Below are positions 9,832 to 19,270 of a stretch of DNA of 64,000 nt, in pieces (position 1 is the stretch's first letter; each line of letters starts with the position of its first letter). This stretch comes from an uncultured Lachnospiraceae bacterium. GTDB taxonomy: Bacteria; Bacillota; Clostridia; Lachnospirales; Lachnospiraceae. The stretch covers positions 62,001 through 126,000 of the forward strand of contig CALWPC010000027.1 of assembly GCA_944383325.1 (NCBI GenBank), in the 5' to 3' direction. The notes beneath the pieces are model-generated. The model had not been told where the DNA came from and ran no database searches. It was given only the letters and a program-made list of their open reading frames with translations. The position numbers and the translations under genes were made by a program.

Positions 9832-10569
9832 ATGAGTGTACTCAGTATGAAGAACATTTTTAAGTCATTTCAGAATCTGGATGTTTTAAAAGATATTTCG
9901 CTTGAAGTTTCAGAAGGAGAAGTCGTGGCAGTGATTGGCCCGTCCGGTTCCGGAAAATCTACATTGCTTCGCTGCGCGACATTTCTGGAGTCTGTCGACG
10001 CGGGGCAGGTGGCGTATCTGGGGGAAGCTGTTGATTTTCGAAAAAAGGCAAGTATTCAGAGGGCAAAAGGGTGTTTTGGCCTTGTATTTCAAAATTTTAA
10101 TTTGTTTCCGCACTACAGCGTGCTGAAAAATATTATGGACGCGCCTGTCACAGTTCAGAAAAGAAATAAAAGCGAGGTTTATCAGCAGGCGATACAGCTG
10201 CTTGACAAACTGGGACTGGCCGACCGCACGGACGCTTATCCGTGCCAGTTGTCGGGAGGGCAGCAGCAGCGCGTCTCGATTGCGCGCGCATTGGCAATGA
10301 ATCCGAAGATTTTGTTTTTTGACGAGCCGACGTCGGCGCTTGATCCGGAGCTGACCGGAGAGGTTTTAAAAGTCATACGTTCGCTTGCCAGGGAGCATAT
10401 GACTATGGTGATTGTCACGCATGAGATGGCATTCGCAAGAGAAGTGGCGGATCGGGTGATTTTTATGGACGGCGGAATCATCGTCGAGGAGGGAACGCCG
10501 AAAGAAGTGTTTGATCAGCCGCGTCAGGAGCGTACCAGACAGTTTCTTCGCAACTATTCCGGTTTGTAA
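9832..10569 (+). CDS. Amino-acid ABC transporter ATP-binding protein
   Basis: 245 residues, GlnQ/HisP family. Walker [10 protein letters not shown] (about 41-49), Q-loop [13 protein letters not shown], signature [14 protein letters not shown], Walker [15 protein letters not shown] and the switch histidine in [10 protein letters not shown] are all intact. It powers import through the permease encoded 11 nt upstream. TAGGAGG stands before the ATG. Confidence 0.96.
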   Translation: MSVLSMKNIFKSFQNLDVLKDISLEVSEGEVVAVIGPSGSGKSTLLRCATFLESVDAGQVAYLGEAVDFRKKASIQRAKGCFGLVFQNFNLFPHYSVLKNIMDAPVTVQKRNKSEVYQQAIQLLDKLGLADRTDAYPCQLSGGQQQRVSIARALAMNPKILFFDEPTSALDPELTGEVLKVIRSLAREHMTMVIVTHEMAFAREVADRVIFMDGGIIVEEGTPKEVFDQPRQERTRQFLRNYSGL

Positions 10570-10625
10570 AATTGGTTTTGATGATCGATGTGTGTATGGA
10601 AAACAGGGAGAAGGGAAGGGTGAAT

Positions 10626-11726
10626 ATGCAGCAATATTTTATGCCGGTCAGAGTCATGTGCGGTGAGCGGATTGTGTCAGATCAATCTCGTGCGGTCGCT
10701 TCGTTCGGAAAGCGGATTCTGTTGGTGACCGGCCGAAATTCCGCAAAAATCTGCGGTGCGCTTCAGGATGTGGAACAGGTTCTGAAGAACAATGGACAGA
10801 TTGGCGTGCTTTTTGATCAGGTAATGAGCAACCCGACGATTGACTGTGTTTATGAAGGTGCGCGGATCGCCAGACAGGAGCAGGTGGATGCGGTGATTGC
10901 GATTGGAGGCGGTTCACCGATGGATGCGGCCAAGGCGATCGCCATGCTTGCAAAAAATGATTTGGCGAGGGCAGATCTGTTTTCCGGACATTATCCAAAT
11001 GGCGCGCTGCCGATGATCCATATTCCGACAACAGTGGGTACCGGTTCGGAAGTGACGCCATATGCGATTCTCACCAATGAAGAACAGCAGACAAAAACCA
11101 GTATGTCTTCGCCGGATTTATTTCCGAAGCTCGCTTTGCTAGATGCCAAATATCTGGAAAAATTGCCGGCGCGGTCGGTGATTTATACCGCGGTGGATGC
11201 ACTTTCACACAGTATAGAGGGGATGCTCACAAAAAAGGCGAACGTGTTTACGGACAGTATGGCGTATCAGGCGATTTCAATGTTTTCAGAGACGCTGCCG
11301 GCGCTTGAAACAAGGTCCTTTTCGTATGCGGATCTGGAGCGGTTGCTGCGGGCGTCTGCGCTTGCTGGGATGGTCATTGCGAATACCGGTACAAGTGTGG
11401 TTCATACAATGGGTTATTCATTCACTTATTTTAAAGGAATTGACCACGGATGTGCGAATGGGTTGCTGCTCGGAAGTTTTTTGGAATTAGCGCAGCGTCA
11501 GCTTCCAGAGCGTGTCGGGGAAATTGTGCATCATTTGAGAATGCAGCATGCGAAGGAGCTGACCGCGTGTCTGCGTGGGCTCATCCTGGAGCGGCCGTCG
11601 CTTACGGAGGAAGAAATCGATTTTTACACACGGCAGGCGGCCAGTTCCAAAAAGATACAAAACGGTCTTGTTGCAGTCAGCGCCGATGACATACGCCGCA
11701 TGTTTGCGGATGCGGCAGAGCGGTAA
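10626..11726 (+). CDS. Iron-containing alcohol dehydrogenase family protein
   Basis: 366 residues. The NAD(P)-binding half carries GGGSPMDAAKAIA and TVGTGSEVT; the metal-binding half has DALSHSIEG and HTMGYSFTYFKGIDHGCANG, supplying the His ligands expected of group III dehydrogenases. The substrate may be a short-chain alcohol/aldehyde or a polyol. The ATG at 10626 follows an AAGGGAAGGG stretch; earlier in-frame ATGs at 10572 and 10596 have no ribosome site. It sits 56 nt after the ABC operon with no clear terminator between, and before the separate hprK promoter. Confidence 0.88.
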   Translation: MQQYFMPVRVMCGERIVSDQSRAVASFGKRILLVTGRNSAKICGALQDVEQVLKNNGQIGVLFDQVMSNPTIDCVYEGARIARQEQVDAVIAIGGGSPMDAAKAIAMLAKNDLARADLFSGHYPNGALPMIHIPTTVGTGSEVTPYAILTNEEQQTKTSMSSPDLFPKLALLDAKYLEKLPARSVIYTAVDALSHSIEGMLTKKANVFTDSMAYQAISMFSETLPALETRSFSYADLERLLRASALAGMVIANTGTSVVHTMGYSFTYFKGIDHGCANGLLLGSFLELAQRQLPERVGEIVHHLRMQHAKELTACLRGLILERPSLTEEEIDFYTRQAASSKKIQNGLVAVSADDIRRMFADAAER

Positions 11727-11790
11727 CGGTGCAGTGTCTGTTTTTTGCCCAGCTGCGGCGGAAATGCTTCCGTTGTCCTGTAAACGCAGA

Positions 11791-11819
11791 TTGAAAAGCG
11801 GGACGTTCTATGATATGAT
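11791..11819 (+). promoter_or_regulatory. hprK promoter
   Basis: TTGAAA (11791-11796) and TATGAT (11814-11819) with a 17-bp spacer, 60 bp before the hprK start. Confidence 0.7.
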
Positions 11820-11878
11820 AATTTTATCTGTTAGACTTGTCTGGCGAGTGTGAAAAGGAACAGGAAATGGAGGGTATT

Positions 11879-12817
11879 ATGAAGGGTGTAGCATTGCAGC
11901 AGATGGCTGAGAAAATGTCGTTAAAAAATTTGACGCCGGATATTCCGATGGATCACAAAAAGATCACGACGCCGGATGTCAACCGACCGGCGCTGCAGTT
12001 GGCCGGCTATTTTGAACATTTCGCGGCTGACCGTGTGCAGATTATCGGATATGTGGAATCTACCTATCTCTCGGATATGAGTTCCGAGAAGAAAGAACAG
12101 GTGTACACACAGCTGTTATCGTATGATATTCCGTGTATTGTATTCAGCTCCGATCTGAAACCGGACGAGCAGCTGATGCGGATTGCCGGAGAACGTCAGA
12201 TTCCGGTTTTGCAGTCGCATAAAAGCACTTCGGCATTTATGGCAGAGCTGATCCGTTGGCTGAATGTGCAGCTCGCTCCTATGATTTCAATCCACGGCGT
12301 TTTGGTGGACGTATATGGCGAAGGCGTGCTGATTATGGGCGAGAGCGGTATCGGAAAGAGTGAGGCGGCTTTGGAACTGGTGAAGAGAGGACATCGTCTG
12401 GTGACGGATGATGTTGTCGAAATCCGAAAGGTGAGCGACGAGACGCTGATCGGTTCGGCGCCGGATATTACGAGGCATTTTATTGAGCTTAGAGGAATCG
12501 GCATCGTTGATATTCAGACGCTGTTTGGTTTTGCCAGTGTCCGTGAAACACAATCCATTGATCTGGTGATCAAACTGGAAGACTGGGATCGGGATCGGGA
12601 ATATGACCGGTTGGGATTGGAGGAGGAATATACGGAATTTCTTGGAAATAAAGTGGCCTGCCATTCGATTCCCATCCGTCCGGGGCGCAATCTGGCAATC
12701 ATCTGCGAATCAGCCGCAGTAAATTACCGCCAAAAAAAGATGGGTTATAATGCGGCGCAGGAACTGTATAAACGCGTACAGGAAAATTTGCTGAAGCGGT
12801 GCGAAGAGGAGGAATAG
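11879..12817 (+). CDS. hprK: HPr kinase/phosphorylase
   Basis: 312 residues, normal length. This bifunctional enzyme phosphorylates and dephosphorylates Ser46 of HPr (and Crh), setting carbon catabolite repression. The P-loop is GESGIGKS (154-161), preceded by the conserved His139, and the family signature LRGIGIVDIQTLFG follows. The ATG at 11879 is 4 nt after GGAGGG. The next gene, a DeoR regulator, begins 1 nt after the stop, giving an unusual operon of a global carbon sensor with a sugar regulator and sugar kinase. Confidence 0.97.
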   Translation: MKGVALQQMAEKMSLKNLTPDIPMDHKKITTPDVNRPALQLAGYFEHFAADRVQIIGYVESTYLSDMSSEKKEQVYTQLLSYDIPCIVFSSDLKPDEQLMRIAGERQIPVLQSHKSTSAFMAELIRWLNVQLAPMISIHGVLVDVYGEGVLIMGESGIGKSEAALELVKRGHRLVTDDVVEIRKVSDETLIGSAPDITRHFIELRGIGIVDIQTLFGFASVRETQSIDLVIKLEDWDRDREYDRLGLEEEYTEFLGNKVACHSIPIRPGRNLAIICESAAVNYRQKKMGYNAAQELYKRVQENLLKRCEEEE

Positions 12818-12818
12818 A

Positions 12819-13625
12819 ATGCTTGCCATTGAGCGTAAAAACGAGATTCTGTCCATTTTACAAAAAGAGCAGAGCGTTCTGGTCTCCGATTTGAGCCAGA
12901 GATACCGTGTGACGGAGGAAACGATTCGCCGTGATTTGGAGAAGCTTGAAAAAGAAGGTTTTGTCAAAAAGACTTACGGCGGAGCGGTGCTGAATGAAAA
13001 TACCAATACGGATCTTCCATTTAAAATCCGCGAGCGCACAAATAAATCTGAAAAGATGGCGATTGCCAATCAGATTACGGAGCTTGTCGCGGAGGGGGAG
13101 AGTATTGTCATGGATAGTTCGTCTACCTCGCTGATGGCGGCTAAAATTTTAAAACATTATAAAAACCTGACGGTCGTCACAAATTCGGTGGAGATTTTGC
13201 TAGAAATGTCTGGCAATAAAGGCATTCACCTGATTTGCACAGGGGGCGCGATGCGGGATTCCGCATTGTCTCTCGGCGGTAAAATTGCCGAAAATACGCT
13301 TTTAAATTTTAACGTCGATAAAGCGATCATGTCCTGTAAAGGGATTGATATGCAAAAGGGAATTACCGATTCCAATGAGTTTGAAGCAAATTTAAAAACG
13401 ATTATGGCTCGCTGTGCAACCGAGATTATCTGGCTTGTGGACAGCAGTAAATTTGGCAGGGTAAATTTTGTAAAAATCATGGACTTTCGGCCGGGAGACC
13501 GCATTGTCTCTGAAAAAGTTCCGGACGGAAATTGGCTTGATTTTTTCCGTGAGCAGAATGTCCGGTTTGTCTGTGCGGAGGACGCTAGCAGAGTGGATAA
13601 ACGGACGGCGGCCGGAGGAGAGTGA
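12819..13625 (+). CDS. DeoR-family sugar-responsive transcriptional regulator
   Basis: 268 residues. The N-terminal winged helix shows the family signature (VSDLSQRYRVTEETIRRDLEKLE, split here at residue 20: VSDLSQRYRVTEETIRRDLE) followed by GFVKKTYGGAVL. The C-terminal DeoRC domain (about 75-235) resembles a sugar isomerase fold and normally senses a phosphorylated sugar. Placed directly between hprK and a rhamnulokinase-like gene, it probably controls that kinase or a related sugar pathway elsewhere. Confidence 0.93.
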   Translation: MLAIERKNEILSILQKEQSVLVSDLSQRYRVTEETIRRDLEKLEKEGFVKKTYGGAVLNENTNTDLPFKIRERTNKSEKMAIANQITELVAEGESIVMDSSSTSLMAAKILKHYKNLTVVTNSVEILLEMSGNKGIHLICTGGAMRDSALSLGGKIAENTLLNFNVDKAIMSCKGIDMQKGITDSNEFEANLKTIMARCATEIIWLVDSSKFGRVNFVKIMDFRPGDRIVSEKVPDGNWLDFFREQNVRFVCAEDASRVDKRTAAGGE

Positions 13626-13666
13626 AACAATGCGTTGTGGATATACTGTAAAAGGAGGAGAATGGG

Positions 13667-15091
13667 ATGAGTGAACCGATATACAATTTGGCGTTTGATT
13701 TTGGAGCGTCTAGCGGACGTATGATTCTCAGTAAGTTTGAAAATGGAAAAATTTTTCTGGAGGAGCTTCACCGTTTTCAGAATGAGCCGGTGAGAATCGG
13801 CAAACATTTTTACTGGGATACGTTTCGTCTGTTCCATGAGCTCAAGCAGGGACTGAAAAAAGCGGCTGCGAAAAAGATTCCGATTGCAGGCATGGCTATC
13901 GATACATGGGGAGTGGATTACGGCCTGATTGATAAAAACGGCAATTTGATCGGAAATCCGGTGAATTATCGGGACGACCGCACGGTGGGCGTGATTGATG
14001 AATATGCAAAGCTTGTGCCGTTAGAAGAATTATATGCATCGACCGGAATTCAATTTATGAATTTTAATACGATTTTTCAGTTTTATGCGGATCAAAAAAT
14101 GAGACCGGAGATCTACCAGGCCGCGGACAAGTTCCTGATGATGCCGGATCTGTTTAATTATTTTTTGACCGGAAATATGTATAATGAGTATACGAACGCG
14201 AGCACGGGCCAACTGTTGGATGCAAAAAAGCGCGATTGGGATTTGTCCATTTTAGAGCGCGCCGGTTTACGGACCGATCTGTTTTGTGAATTGATTCAGC
14301 CGGGCACTGTTGTCGGGGAACTGACGGATTCTGTTGTCAAAGAGTGCGGTTTGCCGGGCGTCAAAGTGATTGCGGTCGGAAGCCATGATACGGCTTCCGC
14401 TGTGGCGGGCACGCCGTTTGCAGATCAGAATTCAGCCTTTTTAAGCTGCGGAACGTGGTCGCTGCTCGGTATGGAAATGGAGGAGCCGGTCCTCACGAAG
14501 GAATCTTTTACGTACAATTATACAAATGAGGGCGGTGTGGAGGGCACAATCCGTCTGCTGAAAAATATTAACGGTCTGTGGATTATGCAAAATCTCCGCC
14601 GCAATTACAGCGAATTTGTACAGGAGGTTTCGTTTCCTGATATTATTGAGGCGGCGCGCTCGGCGAAGCGTCCGCATTTTATCATTGATCCCAACGATGC
14701 GCGTTTCACAGCGCCCTATAACATGATGGACGAGGTGGTTGGGTACTGCCGGGAACACGGACAGGGCACGCCGGAGGGACTCGGCGAGATCGCGATGGCG
14801 ATCTATAACGGCCTGACGAATGAATACCGCCATACGGTAGACAACCTGGAGGTCATTACGGGGAAAACAATTTCGTGCATCAATATGGTTGGCGGAGGTA
14901 TTCAGGATCAGCTTCTCTGTGAGCTGACGGCGAATGCAACCGGGAAAAAGGTGGTCACGGGACCAATTGAGGGTTCGGTGCTTGGCAATATTATTATGCA
15001 GCTAAAGACGCTTGGCGCGATTTCCAGTTTGGAAGAGGGGCGTCAGGTCATCCGGGCGTCTTTTGAACAGAATACGCATCTGCCGGCTTAG
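13667..15091 (+). CDS. rhaB: Rhamnulokinase-like FGGY sugar kinase
   Basis: 474 residues. FDFGASSGRMIL is the N-terminal phosphate loop of the FGGY family, and GMAIDTWGVDYGLID plus the NYRDDRT and GTWSLLGME motifs match rhamnulokinases more than xylulo- or glycerol kinases. ATP-binding NMVGGGIQDQLLCELTANATGK is split by the glycine-rich loop near residue 405. The reaction expected is ATP-dependent phosphorylation of L-rhamnulose at O-1. No rhamnose isomerase or aldolase lies nearby, so substrate is inferred from similarity alone. AGGAGG precedes the ATG. Confidence 0.88.
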   Translation: MSEPIYNLAFDFGASSGRMILSKFENGKIFLEELHRFQNEPVRIGKHFYWDTFRLFHELKQGLKKAAAKKIPIAGMAIDTWGVDYGLIDKNGNLIGNPVNYRDDRTVGVIDEYAKLVPLEELYASTGIQFMNFNTIFQFYADQKMRPEIYQAADKFLMMPDLFNYFLTGNMYNEYTNASTGQLLDAKKRDWDLSILERAGLRTDLFCELIQPGTVVGELTDSVVKECGLPGVKVIAVGSHDTASAVAGTPFADQNSAFLSCGTWSLLGMEMEEPVLTKESFTYNYTNEGGVEGTIRLLKNINGLWIMQNLRRNYSEFVQEVSFPDIIEAARSAKRPHFIIDPNDARFTAPYNMMDEVVGYCREHGQGTPEGLGEIAMAIYNGLTNEYRHTVDNLEVITGKTISCINMVGGGIQDQLLCELTANATGKKVVTGPIEGSVLGNIIMQLKTLGAISSLEEGRQVIRASFEQNTHLPA

Positions 15092-15118
15092 GCGGTGCAG
15101 AAATGAGGGAATACATTC

Positions 15119-18061
15119 ATGCAGTATGGAGAACAGCAGGCAGTAAAAATAGAAAATCTGGAAGCGTACGAATTGATCGAGGAACGTCCTGTGGAGGATG
15201 TGAATGCCGTCAGCTATTATTTTCAGCATAAGAAAAGCGGCGCTCGCGTGGCGGTGCTATCCAATGACGACGAAAATAAAGTGTTTATGATCGGGTTTCG
15301 CACGCCGCCGGACAACAGTACCGGTCTGCCGCATATTCTGGAACATTCTGTTTTGTGCGGGTCAGAGCATTTTCCGTCCAAGGATCCGTTTGTGGAGTTG
15401 GTGAAGGGATCTTTAAATACCTTTTTAAATGCAATGACGTACCCGGATAAGACGGTTTATCCGGTTGCGAGCTGTAATGATCAGGATTTTCAAAATCTGA
15501 TGCACGTATACATGGATGCAGTATTCCTGACGAATATTTATAAACAGGAAAAGATTTTCCGTCAGGAGGGATGGCATTATGAATTGGACCGTCCGGACGG
15601 GGAACTGAAAATTAACGGTGTGGTATACAATGAGATGAAGGGGGCATTTTCGTCTCCTGAGGGAGTACTGGAGCGGGAAATTCTAAATGCACTGTACCCG
15701 GATACTGCGTACTGCAATGAGTCGGGCGGAGATCCGGAGGTTATCCCGACATTAAAGTATTCTGAATTTCTCGCGTTCCACAGTAAATATTATCACCCTT
15801 CCAACAGCTATATTTATCTGTATGGAAATATGGATGTGACAGAGAAACTGCGGTTTCTGGATGAGGAGTATTTGTCAAAATATGACGTACTGCCGGTGGA
15901 TTCTGAGATTGCACTGCAAAAACCGTTTGATCAGATGCGGACAGTAACACGCCGGTATTCGATCACGACGGAGGAATCGCTGAAGGAGAATACGTATCTG
16001 TCATACAACAAATCGATTGGTACGTCGGGAGATATGAAACTTACGTGCGCGTTCCAGGTGTTGGAGTACGTGCTGCTCAGCGCCCCGGGCGCTCCGCTTC
16101 GGAAAGCCATTCTTGAGGCTAAAATTGGGAAGGACGTGTTTGGATCATACGACAACGGCACGCAGCAGCCGATGTTTTCGGTAATTGTAAAAAATTCCGA
16201 CCGGGAGAAGCTGCCGGAATTTACGCGTGTGATTGAGACAACCCTTTTGGGACTTGTGAAAAACGGAATTGACCGGAAAGCGCTTGAGGCAGGGCTTCAC
16301 TATTATGAATTCCGTTACCGCGAGGCGGATTACGGACATTATCCGAAGGGTCTTATGTATGGCCTTACAATGTTAAACACGTGGCTTTATGATGACCAAA
16401 AGCCGTTTGCTGCTATTGAATTGCTTTCGGTATTTGAGGAGCTGAAACGAGAACTTTCCGGGCGTTATTTTGAGGAATTGGTAGAAACCTATCTGTTAAA
16501 TAATACACACGGAGCGTATGTGCTCATCGAACCGGAGCAGGGGCTGACAGCCAGGATGGAGCAGGAACTGGCAAAACAGCTTGCCGCTTATAAAGCGTCG
16601 CTGTCACAACAGGAAATTCATGAGCTGATCGCACAGACAGCGTCGCTGAAAAAATATCAGGAGGAGCCTTCTGCGAAGGAAGATCTTGAAAAAATTCCGG
16701 TTTTAACGAGGGCGGATCTGCGCAGAGAAGTGACGCCTCTGGTCAATGAAACATTTGCAGGATTGCCGGCGGACGGTTTGAAACATGATATTTTTACAAA
16801 TGGTATCGGGTATGTTTCGCTTTTGTTCGACACGCGCGATGTGCCGGAGGAGCTGTTTGGTTATATGGGCTTATTAAGCGCCACGCTTGGCCTGATTAAT
16901 ACAGAGCATTATGATTACGGAGAGCTGTTTAATGAAATTAACCGCAGTACAGGCGGCATTACAGCCAATTTGGAGTATCTTTCCTGCAAAGATCCGAATC
17001 GTCCGTATAAAGTTTATTTCCGCATTGCAACGAAAGCACTTTATGACAAGCTGCCGGTCGCATTTGATATGATCCGGGAAATTTTAGGCTTCTCAAAGCT
17101 TGACGACAAGAAGCGTCTTCATGAGATTGTCAGCGAGCAGCGGTCGCGTGTGCAGATGTTTTTGCAGAATTCCGGTCATGTGGCGGCGGCCGGACGCGCC
17201 AATTCCTATATTTCTGCGGCTGCATATATTTCAGACTGTGCGGAGGGCATTGGCTATTACCAACTGCTCAGGGATCTGGAAACAAACTTCGACGAGCAGT
17301 TTGAAACGCTCTCGGACAATCTGAAAAAGCTGATGCATTTGATTTTTCGGAGAGACACCCTGTTTGTCGACTATACCGGCGAGACTTTGGGGGAGCAGGC
17401 AGTAGCGGAAGGCGTATCGAAATTGACGGACACCTTGTACGATGTTCCCAAGACCAGGCCGGAACCATTTGTTTTTCATGTGAACAAGAAAAATGAAGGG
17501 ATACGTACGGCGTCAAAGGTGCAGTATGTGGCTCGTACAGGAAATTTCGGCGCCGCAAAGCTTACGTATACCGGAGCGCTTCGCGTGTTAAAAGTGATTC
17601 TCGGGTATGACTATCTTTGGAATCAGGTCCGTGTGCTCGGAGGGGCATACGGATGTATGAATAATTATGCGCGCAATGGATTTGGATATTTGGTTTCATA
17701 CCGGGATCCGAATTTGAAACGAACATTTGAGGTTTATGAACAGGCGCCGGCGTTTATCGCGTCGTTTGCCGCAGATGAGCGCGAGATGACGAAATATATT
17801 ATCGGAACGCTGAGCGATCTGGATGCGCCTCTTGGCCCGGCGGCGAGCGGAAAACGAAGCATGGTGATGTATCTGACCGGTCAGACGCAGGAGGATCTGC
17901 AGAAAGCGCGCGATCAGATACTGACCGCTTCTGCGGAGGACATTCGGGCGCTGTCGGCTTATGTGCAGGCAATCATCGACGAGCAATGTCTGTGTGTCAT
18001 TGGATCGGAAGAGGCGATTAATGAGGAGCGCGGGCTGTTTGGGAATGTATTTACATTGTAG
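15119..18061 (+). CDS. M16C-family metallopeptidase (presequence-protease-like)
   Basis: 980 residues, the length of the single-chain PreP-type enzymes that fold as two halves around a closed chamber. The inverted zinc motif HxxEH is H72-ILE-H76, and the distal glutamate ligand is in YNEMKGAFSSPEG about 95 residues on. No signal peptide is seen, so the site is the cytoplasm. It degrades short unfolded peptides in known relatives; the bacterial substrate is not established. It is followed after 12 nt by era. Confidence 0.93.
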   Translation: MQYGEQQAVKIENLEAYELIEERPVEDVNAVSYYFQHKKSGARVAVLSNDDENKVFMIGFRTPPDNSTGLPHILEHSVLCGSEHFPSKDPFVELVKGSLNTFLNAMTYPDKTVYPVASCNDQDFQNLMHVYMDAVFLTNIYKQEKIFRQEGWHYELDRPDGELKINGVVYNEMKGAFSSPEGVLEREILNALYPDTAYCNESGGDPEVIPTLKYSEFLAFHSKYYHPSNSYIYLYGNMDVTEKLRFLDEEYLSKYDVLPVDSEIALQKPFDQMRTVTRRYSITTEESLKENTYLSYNKSIGTSGDMKLTCAFQVLEYVLLSAPGAPLRKAILEAKIGKDVFGSYDNGTQQPMFSVIVKNSDREKLPEFTRVIETTLLGLVKNGIDRKALEAGLHYYEFRYREADYGHYPKGLMYGLTMLNTWLYDDQKPFAAIELLSVFEELKRELSGRYFEELVETYLLNNTHGAYVLIEPEQGLTARMEQELAKQLAAYKASLSQQEIHELIAQTASLKKYQEEPSAKEDLEKIPVLTRADLRREVTPLVNETFAGLPADGLKHDIFTNGIGYVSLLFDTRDVPEELFGYMGLLSATLGLINTEHYDYGELFNEINRSTGGITANLEYLSCKDPNRPYKVYFRIATKALYDKLPVAFDMIREILGFSKLDDKKRLHEIVSEQRSRVQMFLQNSGHVAAAGRANSYISAAAYISDCAEGIGYYQLLRDLETNFDEQFETLSDNLKKLMHLIFRRDTLFVDYTGETLGEQAVAEGVSKLTDTLYDVPKTRPEPFVFHVNKKNEGIRTASKVQYVARTGNFGAAKLTYTGALRVLKVILGYDYLWNQVRVLGGAYGCMNNYARNGFGYLVSYRDPNLKRTFEVYEQAPAFIASFAADEREMTKYIIGTLSDLDAPLGPAASGKRSMVMYLTGQTQEDLQKARDQILTASAEDIRALSAYVQAIIDEQCLCVIGSEEAINEERGLFGNVFTL

Positions 18062-18073
18062 AGGAAAAGCGAT

Positions 18074-18979
18074 ATGGAAAAACAGTTTAAATCAGGTTTT
18101 GTCACGCTAGTCGGACGTCCGAACGTCGGAAAATCGACGCTTATGAATCAGCTGATTGGCCAGAAGATCGCGATTACATCGAAAAAACCGCAGACGACGC
18201 GAAATCGGATACAGACAATCTATACGGGTGAGCAGGGACAGATTGTGTTTGTGGATACCCCTGGCATTCATAAAGCCAAAAACAGGCTCGGCAATTATAT
18301 GGTCCGCACAGCCAAAAGCACGTTTAAAGAGGTCGACGTGATTTTGTGGCTTGTAGAAGTGACGACGTTTATCGGCGCGACAGAACGGCAGATTGCGTCC
18401 GAATTATCGGATGCGGATGTGCCGGTCATCCTTGTGATTAATAAAACGGATACCGCGGGACCGGAAGAGATTTTACAGGCGATTGACACTTACCGGAAAG
18501 TGATGGATTTTGATGAGATCGTGCCGGTGAGCGCGTTGAAAGGCGACAATACGGACGATTTGATCCAGACGATTTTGAAATATTTGCCCTACGGGCCGAT
18601 GCTGTATGATGAAGATACCGTGACGGATCAGCCGGAACGGCAGATTGTAGCCGAGCTGATCCGGGAGAAGGCGCTCCATGCGCTCAACGAGGAAGTTCCG
18701 CATGGTATCGCCGTTGTGATTGAGCAGATGAAAAAACGGCCGGGAAAAAGCCGGATTACGGATATAGACGCTACGATCATCTGCGAAAAGGCTTCCCACA
18801 AAGGCATTATTATTGGAAAAGGCGGTGACATGCTGAAAAAAATCGGGTCAAACGCGCGGTTTGAAATTGAAAAGCTGTTGGGCGGCAGAGTGAATTTGAA
18901 ACTTTGGGTCAAGGTAAAAAAGGATTGGCGGGACAGCGAGTTTCTTTTGAAAAATTACGGCTACCGGGAGCATGAGTAA
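18074..18979 (+). CDS. era: GTPase Era
   Basis: 301 residues. G1 GRPNVGKST, G2 with TTRNR, G3 DTPGIH, G4 NKTD and G5 VSALKG are in order, then the KH RNA-binding domain with GIIIGKGGDMLKKIG. Era binds the 3' end of 16S rRNA and aids 30S assembly. The order era-yqzL-recO seen here is the conserved Firmicute arrangement. Confidence 0.98.
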   Translation: MEKQFKSGFVTLVGRPNVGKSTLMNQLIGQKIAITSKKPQTTRNRIQTIYTGEQGQIVFVDTPGIHKAKNRLGNYMVRTAKSTFKEVDVILWLVEVTTFIGATERQIASELSDADVPVILVINKTDTAGPEEILQAIDTYRKVMDFDEIVPVSALKGDNTDDLIQTILKYLPYGPMLYDEDTVTDQPERQIVAELIREKALHALNEEVPHGIAVVIEQMKKRPGKSRITDIDATIICEKASHKGIIIGKGGDMLKKIGSNARFEIEKLLGGRVNLKLWVKVKKDWRDSEFLLKNYGYREHE

Positions 18980-19075
18980 CCGGGTGTCAATAACTGCCAG
19001 CATAAAAGGATCAAATATGCAGACACTATTGGAAAGGACACAGTGACGGGTTCATTCACAATGGAGGGTGCATAA

Positions 19076-19270
19076 ATGAGAGATACACATTGGGATCAAT
19101 TTATGAAGACAGGCAATATTTTTTCGTATTTGTCGTACCGCGAGGAGATTGCGGCGACGCATGAGGCAAATGACGGAGGAGACCCTGTCAGGACAGGAGA
19201 CGTTGCTGATGGCTCGGATTACAGTTACCGGAATTATACTCTCGGCCACTCCGATGGGAGAATACGATAA
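19076..19270 (+). CDS. yqzL: YqzL-family small protein
   Basis: 64 codons beginning MRDTHWDQFMKTGNIFSYLSY, which matches the pattern W..F..TGN...YL.Y of the small YqzL proteins found between era and recO in Bacillus. AGGGTG precedes the ATG. YqzL is normally under 50 residues; here the frame runs on to 19270 and overlaps the likely recO start at 19209 by 62 nt in another frame. The tail after residue about 35 shows no family resemblance. Function of the family is unknown. Confidence 0.7.
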   Translation: MRDTHWDQFMKTGNIFSYLSYREEIAATHEANDGGDPVRTGDVADGSDYSYRNYTLGHSDGRIR

